Shown here piece by piece: positions 56,680 to 64,000 of a DNA stretch of 64,000 bases. The stretch's first letter is position 1; each line of letters opens with the position of its first letter. Made by a program: the position numbers and the translations under genes. The notes below the pieces were generated by a model. The model did no database searches. It was given only the letters and a program-made list of their open reading frames with translations, and was not told the DNA's origin. This DNA comes from Chelonoidis abingdonii (taxonomy: Eukaryota; Chordata; Testudines; Testudinidae), in assembly GCF_003597395.2 (NCBI RefSeq), contig NC_133770.1, forward strand, positions 26,808,869-26,872,868. The letters are read 5' to 3'.

Positions 56680-59200
56680 GAGAGGGGAGTTACTGTTCAA
56701 GTGGAGAACTAGTGTTGACAAGGCCAAGTTAGTCAGGGTGGATGTGGTCCACTCCCAACAATTGATGAGGAGGTGTCAATACCAAGAGAGGGAAAATTGC
56801 TTTTGTAATGTAGTGGTTGGTGCTTTAAGGTGCCACTGGATCCCTCATTTTACATGAATTTGACTCCTGATTTGCATCAGCATAAGTGAGAGGTGAATCA
56901 GGCCCAAACTGTCTCTTCCTTCAAATAAACATACCAGTAATTATCTATAAAATCAAAGGTACTCTAGTTTCTCATGTTGATTTTCATGTACAGTTTGAGA
57001 TTTTCCAACTTGTACTATTCCTGACAGTACATAGCTTTATGTTTTTTATTTGTTTGTAAATATCTGACAAGATGATGCACCAAGTATATGATTTCTTAGA
57101 ACAAACTGTGCCCTAGTTTGGCATGAATTTCTATCACACCAATGCAACAACTATTTAAACTAATCCAAGATGTCTCATAAAGGTAGGAAGAGGGAAGAAT
57201 CATCTTTAACTGAGGGGTACAGATGTTTATATAACAAGGAAAATATTTATCTTGATGCCATGGAGTTGGGACATTTTTCTATTCCTCTGATGGAACATCA
57301 GGATGGACTTGGCAAGAACATAATAAAAATGCTTCGATTGACTATTTATCCCTTTCAATGCACTGTTAGTCAAGAGAAATTCATTTTGGAAACACCAGGT
57401 AAAGTTGCTTTAATTTTAATCATCTGAATCCTTCCTGTGCCATGAATGTGCATGAACAAAGATCCTCCATCCCTATCTATGCTGGACCTCTCTTTTTGTA
57501 ATCTGTTAAACCCGTAAATTTCCCATCTCTAAGTATTGTCTGAAATTTTTTTCCAATCAAACATCTCTTTCTGCAAAAATAAACAGCTAGCTAGGAAAAG
57601 AAGGAAATACTTTCTCTTTAAATATTAAGAGATAAGGCAAATATTTTCAACCTGTAGCAAAATTAGGCCCTGCTTCAGGAATGCATTGCTATTCAGGAGC
57701 AGCCTTAATTGCATGCCCAAGTCTCATTGACAGGAGACGAACCCACACATAAAGTTAAGCATGTGCATAAGTGCTCTCCTGAAGAGGGGCTTAAACAATT
57801 GCATCTCTAAAGTGTTCTTCCTTTATCTAATGATCATTGATCCTGAAAGATAATATTAGCATGGTAAAGAGAAAAACAGTTACATTTAAAAGTAAATGAA
57901 CCATTTTGTGTTTCACTCACTGATTAAGTTACAGCAAACAGGATGCAGTGGAAAATCACCACCAACTGATTCTGAGATTCAGAACCCACAAATCAAAGTG
58001 TATGAGCTAGGATCTGGAGAGACGTGTTTATTCACAGTAAAGCACTTGTGACTTGAGTCATATATACAACTGAAGTCCAATTAAAGAAAAAAATGGCACG
58101 CAGTTAAGAAAAACTTGATGTATGATGTGTGCTAGATAACATTAAACACCTCCTATATACTGTATCATTTAAGTGTGTTAGGACAGAATATTCCATTAAA
58201 TATTTATTAGTAAATTTAATCATGACAAATTAATTTCCCCCTCATTCACAGTATAATAGTGGAGCAATCAAGCTCCTTTTGTTTCTCAATAATTGTTGCA
58301 TCAGCAATCACTAATTATGTATAGAGCCGCTGAAAAATTATAAGTGAAAAAAGAGACACCTCCTTTGGTAACTAGTTCCCCTTCATTTCTTCAGAGCAAT
58401 TTAAAATACCCACATGCATTAACAAGACAGAACATTCTGGAGAACCGTTCTTCAGTAGAAAGGATTTTCTTTGACAATATTTATTGTACTTGTTTGTTTT
58501 ATTTTGTGGGTGGAAGTGGATTTATTAATTTTCCAATGGAAGAAATCAGGAACATTTAGAGTTATTTAATTATGTTTATTCTTCTTCAAAAGTGAGATTG
58601 ATTATAAAGATTATGAGAAGAACTTTCAAAGCTTCTCTAACTTTCTGCTACTGGGGAAAAAAAAAAACTTTCCTACAAATTCAGGAAACCCTGGGTTCAT
58701 TTTGACCACTGTATTTGTAACCACATTCCAGATTTTTGGGTCATTCTAAGCTAATATAAATGAGGTTAATAAGAAAATGAAAGATGACAAATGACAATCT
58801 ACACAGTTTCCAGTCCTGAGCCAGCAGAAAGTCAAGTATGAGTCCTGCTCCATATGCAGCCCACTGGTCTCTCCATATTTGTTACTATGACCCAGGCACC
58901 ATTCTCAGACTAATGTTGCAACTACTTGTAAATGGAAAAAAACAAACAGCAACAACAAAAAACATTTGTTTAGGGTCAAGTGTCACTGGCAATTAGAAGG
59001 TACTTTTGAACAGTCTGAATAAAGTATTTAAGAATTTCTGAAAAGAGCATTTTTTTAAAAAAAAATTGTCAATGGCTAAGCAGGGAAAGCTGTAACCTCT
59101 GCTTACTGTCTGATAGTATGCTTGTTTTTCTGCTACTTTATCTATATCCTCCCCTTGGTTTATTTGTTCCTTTTGTGTCTTGTCACGACCTATATTTTAA
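56680..59200. other. AT-rich DNA, no gene recognised
   Basis: An 85-codon frame at 57170-57427 has no recognisable family; a diverged repeat with TTAAGCATGTGCATAAGTGC lies at about 57650-57810. Confidence 0.4.
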
Positions 59201-59204
59201 TATC

Positions 59205-59600
59205 ATGGTACATGGTGGCCATGCAGTGCCCCTCTGCCATGTACAATAACCAAACCAACAGTCTCTATGCAAAAGAATAAATGGACACAAATCAGACATC
59301 AACAATCGTAACATTCAAAAACCAGTAGGAGAGCTTCAATCTCCCTGGACACTCAATAACAGATTTAAAAGTGGCAATTCTTCAACAAAAAAACTTCAAG
59401 AACAGACTTCAATGAAAAATCAAATTAAGCCTGAATAAAGACTGGGAGTGAATGGGTCACTACGAAAACTAATTTCCCCCTGCTGTTACTCATACCTTCT
59501 TGTCAATTGTTGGAAATAGGCGACATCCACTTTGATTGCATTGGCCTCATTAGCACTACAAAAGTAATCAACTTTTGAGAATAGGCCACTTCCAACTTAA
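59205..59600 (+). pseudogene. PLE GIY-YIG domain, strongly degraded
   Basis: The DNA order CAGTGCCCCTCTGCCATGTA, then AAACCAGTAGGAGAGC, TTAAAAGTGGCAATTC matches the GIY-YIG part at 60830-61150, but stops interrupt every frame. The YIG motif is replaced (CATGTACAATAACC). It is followed by an inverted RT piece. This is an older PLE copy. Confidence 0.7.
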
Positions 59601-59617
59601 TTGAATTGGCCTTGTTA

Positions 59618-59712
59618 GATGATGAAAATGTTATCAATGTGGCGTAGGTAGAGAAGGGGTGTGAGTGGATGAGAGCTGAAGAAGCGTTGTTCCAGGTCGG
59701 CCATAAAAATAT
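59618..59712 (-). pseudogene. Inverted PLE reverse transcriptase fragment
   Basis: On the minus strand this reads MADLEQRFFSSHPLTPLLYL followed by an IDNIF motif C, the same RT section that is forward at 60030-60119. The two differ at about 15 percent of positions, so they come from different copies. It lies directly before the forward element starts. Confidence 0.8.
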
Positions 59713-61204
59713 GCCCTATGCCACCAGCACTCCCAGCTATCTCCGTGACACCACTGATTTCCTGAGGAAACTACAGTGCATTGGTGACCTTCCAGAGGGA
59801 ACCATCCTGGCCACCATGGATGTAGAGGCTCTCTATACAAACATCCCACAAACAGATGGAATACAAGCCGTCAGAAACAGTATCCCTGATGATGCCACAG
59901 CACAACTGGTTGCTGAGCTCTGTGCCTTTATCCTCACACACAACTATTTCAAATTTGATGACAATATATATCTCCAGATCAGTGGCACCGCTATGGGCAC
60001 CCACATGGCCCCACAATATGCCCAATATTTTATGGCTGACCTGGACAACGCACCTCAGCTCTTGTCCATCACACCCCTTCTCTACCCTAGGCTACATTGA
60101 TGACATCTTCATCATCTGGACCCACGGGAAGGAGACTCTGGAAAAATTCACTACGATTTCAACAGTTTCCACCCCATCAACCTCAGCCTGGACTAATCTA
60201 CATGGGAGGTCCACTTCCTAGACACCATGGTGCAAATAAGTGATGCTCACATTAACACCACCCTATACCGAAAACCTACCGACTACTATGCCTACCTTTG
60301 CCTCCAGCTTCCTCCCGGGCACCCCACACGATCCATTGTCTACAGCCAAGCACTGAGGTATAACCCGCACTGCTCTAACCCCTCAGACAGAGACCAACAC
60401 CTACAAAATCTCCACCAAGCATTCTCAAAACTACAATACCTGCACGAGGAAATAAAAAACAGATCAACAAAGCCAGACATGTACCCAGAAGCCTCCACTG
60501 CAGACAAACCCAAGAAAGAAACCAACAGGACTCCACTGGCCATCACATACAGTCCCCAGCTAAAACCCCTCCAACGCATCATCAGGGATCTACACCCATC
60601 CTGGACAATGGATCCCACACTTTCACAGGCCTTGGGTGGCAGGCCAGTCCTCGCCCACAGACAACCTGAAGCATATTCTCACCAGTAACTGCAATACCGC
60701 ACCATATAACTCTAGCTCAGGCAATCCAATGCAACAAACCTCTATCAAACCCTGCCCACATATCTACACCAGCGACACCATCACAGGACCTAACCAGATC
60801 AGCCACACCATCACCGGTTCATTCACCTGCACGTCCACCAATGTAATATATGCCAGCAATGCCCCTCTGCTACGTACATCGGCCAAACTAGACAGTCTCT
60901 ACAGAAAAGGATAAATTGACACAAATCAGATATTAGGAATGGCAATATACAAAAACCTGTAGGAGAACACTTCAGCCTCACTGGCCACACTATAGCAGAT
61001 CTTAAGGTGGCCATCCTGCAGCAAAAAAACTTCAGGGCCAGACTTCAAAGAGAAACTGCTGAGCTTCAGTTCATCTGCAAATTTGACACCATCAGCTCAG
61101 GATTAAACAAAGACTGTGAATGGCTTGCCAACTACGAAAGCAGTTTCTCCTCCCTTGGTTTTCACACCTCAACTCTAGAACAGGGCCTCATCCTCCCTGA
61201 TTGA
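59713..61204 (+). pseudogene. Penelope-like element protein: RT plus GIY-YIG, frameshifted
   Basis: Read across frames this encodes most of the PLE protein. It starts STPSYLRDTTDFLRKL, then motif A MDVEALYTNIP, motif B GTAMGTHMAPQYAQYFMADL, a frameshift near 60085, motif C YIDDIFIIW, another shift near 60190-60230, then INTTLYRKPTDYYAYL and the segment PLAITYSPQLKPLQRIIRDL. The C-terminus (about 60830-61150) has cysteine pairs, a GIY-YIG remnant YIGQT and QRETAELQFICKFDT. PLEs copy RNA and use this nuclease for target nicking. The original N-terminus is missing; at least three shifts make it dead. The PLE tail follows at 61265-61365. Confidence 0.88.
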
Positions 61205-61365
61205 ACTAATATCGTTATCTCTAGCTTGCTTGCTTATATATACCTGCCCCTGGAAATTTCCACTACATGCATCCGACAAAGTGGGTATTCACCCATGAAA
61301 GCTCATGCTCCAAAACTTCTGTTAGTCTATAAGGTGCCACAGGATTCTTTGCTGCTTTTACAATT
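61205..61365 (+). mobile_element. PLE 3' untranslated region and tail
   Basis: Follows the PLE protein remnant, which ties the short tails elsewhere in the window to PLEs. Text runs GCATCCGACAAAGTGGG, ACCCATGAAAGCTCATGC, TGTTAGTCTATAAGGTGCC. The hammerhead-like core at 61269-61308 has CCGACAA, a damaged box. Confidence 0.85.
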
Positions 61366-61487
61366 TGTTAGGTCACCAGGGAGTGAGACATCAGTCCAGT
61401 CCCCCTGCTCCAGCTACTCGCTTATTATTTCTTCAGAGTGAAACAGTTTCAACAAAGGAGCTTGCAGGAGCCCCACCTCTGAATATC

Positions 61488-61665
61488 CCATAGCTCAGTG
61501 GTTTGAGCATTGGCCTACTAAACCCAGGATTGTGATCTTAATCCTTGAGGAGGCCACTTAGGGATCTAGGGCAAAATCAGTACTTGGTCCTGCTTGTGAA
61601 GGAAGGGGGCTGGACTCAATGACCCTTCAGGGTCCCTTCTGGAGATAGGAGACTTAATAATGGAG
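61488..61665 (+). mobile_element. tRNA-derived SINE with CR1-like tail
   Basis: CATAGCTCAGTGGTTTGAGC is a tRNA A-box region, and TGTGATCTTAATCC a degenerate B-box. The tail GGACTCAATGACC and GGGTCCCTTC resembles the CR1 3' end (GGACTAGATGACC, GGTCCCTTCC; complement of 42994-43060), as in SINEs mobilised by a CR1 LINE. Confidence 0.75.
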
Positions 61666-61669
61666 ATAT

Positions 61670-62000
61670 ACCTGAAAGGTGGGGGACCCCAATGCAAATC
61701 CTTTTACTCTCCCCTATACACCTCTAAAAGGCAGGAATTCAACCTGGCTTTCCCCCACTCCAGCTAAGGACTGCAACCACTGACCTAAAAATTATAAGAT
61801 GAGTGCCTGCTGTACTGGCCCTTTTGCCTAAAGCAAGGCAGGCACCTCACTCATTCCCTCAGAATGTGACTTAGGTATCTAAGCTGCCTGACTCCAGCCA
61901 GCAGGTTCCATTCGTGAATTTGTAGACAGGCAGAGGCACCTTCCTGCAGCCTAGATTTAAATGCATATGTGAGAGAAGAGTGAGGCTTTAACTTGTTGAG
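61670..62000. repeat. Composite repeat related to 39490-40445
   Basis: Shares phrases with that element (GACTTAGGTATCTAAGCTGC, TTCGTGAATTTGTAG). Boundaries uncertain. Confidence 0.4.
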
Positions 62001-62818
62001 ACTCTAAGACAGTCCTGGAGGGTTAGTGACCCCATAGAACCCATTGCTCCATGTTTAACTTGGAATTTGACCCACCCATGGTTACGCCCACTGATCTAAG
62101 AGAAAAAAAAAATAGAAGTAGGCACAGCCAGAATGAACCACATTCTGGTTCGAATCTGTGATGCCAGTCAACATACTGCACAGGGAATTTCCACAAGACA
62201 CCTCACCTTCCAAGGATAGCTTATGCCACAAAGACTGCAACTTCATTTTAACAAACAATAAGAAAGTAAAGAAATGAGGGAGGGAAATTAACAGTCTTTG
62301 TAGCAGAGGTTAGCTGTAGCCCCTCATCCCAAGAGTGAGCTGCCTTTTTTCCTAATTGGCAGAACCCAAAGTCAAAAAGGCTAGCCAGTCAGCAGTACCT
62401 CCAGCCCACTCCCACCTTTACAACCAGCTTGAACTGAGCCACATTCTCATCCCTCAGAGAGAGTTGGAGCCATGGATGGATCAGACTCCAGGCAGTCTCT
62501 GCAAGTGAATCTTTTGGTCCCAGCTAAAACATGAATCATGTGATTCTGGGAGATACATAAATGCCTACTTACCAGCCCAGCCCAAACAACAGAATCAATG
62601 TACCCACCAGCAAAAACTATATCCACCCTCAAGCTGAGAAACAATGTAGTGGAATATATGAAAACCTCAGTATAGTTGTGGATTCATCTGAACAGAAAAG
62701 ATAACTCAGTGGTTAGTCAATATCACAACAACTTGCATTCTAAAATTAAACACCAATACAGTCTCCTGAGAATAAAGATTGTCCACTGGCTTTAAACGCT
62801 GCTCTGCCACCACAACTG
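62000..62818. other. No recognised feature
   Basis: Unique DNA, no gene recognised. Confidence 0.4.
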
Positions 62819-62819
62819 G

Positions 62820-63240
62820 GACATGAGTGGTCTGACCTAGTGTTTGAATCAAGAGTCAGGAGGGATCAGATGCCAGGAGGTCAGACTCTGAGATAGGCCA
62901 GAGAGCAATTCGAGTGTGAGGTGTCAGGAGGCAGGTAGGATCAGGAGATCAGCAGCAGGCAGTAGCAGTAGGTATTGTAGGGAAAGCCGTCCATAGCAGG
63001 GAGAACCCAGTTGCAAGGACAACATCCTCTTCCTGTACTGGGTTTATACAGAAGCTATCAACCAGTCAGCATGCGCAGCATTCTGCCAGTCAGATTCCAG
63101 GACTGGATTCCTCTGTCTGTTGGGGTTCAGTTTCTATTCTAGCAACTAGTAACAGGTCCTGGGTGTTAGGTTAGAATTTACTAGCTGCTAAGTGCCCTGG
63201 GGACCAGGTTTCAAGACCTGTGATCCCTGACATCTGAAGA
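62820..63240 (-). repeat. LTR-like block, tentative
   Basis: GC-richer block with AGGAGGTCAGACTCTG and GGGTTTATACAGAAGC text; the complement has TGTCAGGGATCACAGG at one end (63231-63216), an LTR-like start. No target duplication found. Confidence 0.3.
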
Positions 63241-64000
63241 GTATAATTAGCATGGAGAGAAAAACTTGCTGCAACAGCAGGACAACTTGAATGGCCCTTT
63301 GCTCCTCTACAGATCAGTCTATGGGTGAGTGCAGCTCCTGTCCAGTGAGAGGGCTCTTCAGAGTCAGATTCATGACCTTTAGCACAGCCCGACACCAAAC
63401 TAAGCTGTGATTGATCAGAAGGGGAAATGAAACCTGTCCTGGGAATTCCCCAACAAATCCAGCCACCCTCTCATCACCCATGAAAATGTGCTGAGGATGG
63501 AGAGGATAAGGTGGGAGACAGCTTATCTGAATTCTGAAAACTAGTGTGTGTGTTGTAGTGTTGAGACCTGAGTTGGAGGAATGGTCTAGATAGGGTGTAT
63601 CAACAACATTTAATAAACTCAATTAGTTAATTATTTCACTATTCTATTTGCCAGAAAACTCAACTATCCTAATCTTATTCAAGGTTTGTTTGTTTGTTTC
63701 AATTTTACTAATTAACTTTCTGGTTTTAAGCTTTAACACATTTAAAATACTGAGTACATTTGTTTTACATCAGTCATGTTTTACGTCTCTAAACGCTTCA
63801 AAGTAGACTAAATTAATCTCAGTGGAAAACATCACCATATGAGGATGTACTAAATCACTGAAAGCAGCAGAACACATAGGAATTTAGGAAGCTTGGACAA
63901 TGTCATTTCTTAGGAGGGTGTTCACTTCTCAGTTTAATTTCTGGTACCATTTCTTGCTAAACGTGAGTCCCATTCTCTGTTAAATGGGAATAACCATGTA
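63241..64000. other. No recognised feature
   Basis: AT-rich unique DNA with (GTTT)n near 63685-63700. Confidence 0.4.

Noticed and set aside
57170..57427. Possible host exon starting at an ATG
   Set aside because: No family similarity recognised, no clear acceptor and donor pair, AT-rich chance frame likely.
1..64000. CRISPR arrays, bacterial operons, riboswitches
   Set aside because: Sequence is clearly vertebrate repeat-rich DNA; no regularly spaced direct repeats of that type exist.

Overview
This is vertebrate, non-coding, repeat-dominated genomic DNA. The repeat set is CR1 LINEs, Penelope-like retroelements (PLEs), many hAT miniatures with 8-bp target duplications, PIF/Harbinger-type elements, tRNA-headed SINEs whose tail matches CR1, MIR, and solo LTRs. 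That combination points to a sauropsid and most likely a turtle; the turtle assignment rests on my recognition of the families, not on a search. I found no convincing host exon and no intact host RNA gene. Two runs of N (21808-22232 and 27052-28048) are assembly gaps, and both fall inside the same Harbinger-type family.
The only long intact gene is on the minus strand at 13843-17067. It encodes a 1074-residue protein of an R4/Dong-like non-LTR retrotransposon, with a Myb-like N-terminus, a reverse transcriptase with YMDD, a CCHC knuckle and a PD-D nuclease. Upstream of it lies a tRNA-like sequence that abuts a TA tract, and the whole unit is bracketed by a nearly perfect 69-bp inverted repeat. 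I consider this the most unusual object in the window.
Layout: 0-5 kb holds PLE tails, a CR1 end and a PLE with a GIY-YIG domain. 5-13 kb is mostly unique AT-rich DNA with a hAT transposase fossil and a hAT miniature. 13.7-17.4 kb is the R4-like element. 18.6-19.5 kb is a split MIR. 20.3-28.2 kb holds two gapped Harbinger-type elements with a PLE fold-back, a foldback miniature, a hAT miniature and an LTR between them. 28.2-35.2 kb holds a Gypsy fragment, an old CR1 and a 2.65-kb hAT element with other elements inside it. 36.6-38.75 kb is a complete Harbinger-type element. 38.9-40.5 kb holds a CR1 end and a composite tRNA-like repeat. 42.9-47.1 kb is a three-layer nest (hAT, then CR1, then solo LTR). 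47.3-48.0 kb is a hAT miniature carrying a solo LTR. 50.7-56.7 kb holds a PLE fold-back, an unidentified decayed coding region and three hAT miniatures. 59.2-61.4 kb holds two PLE copies, one with much of its RT and its endonuclease. 61.5-62.0 kb holds a SINE and further repeat.
The PLE tails carry hammerhead-ribozyme-like cores. Stem II differs between subfamilies but its pairing is kept, which supports a real RNA structure. Autonomous elements (CR1, PLE, hAT, R4-like) and their non-autonomous riders (SINE, miniatures) are both present, so insertion order can be read in several places from target duplications.
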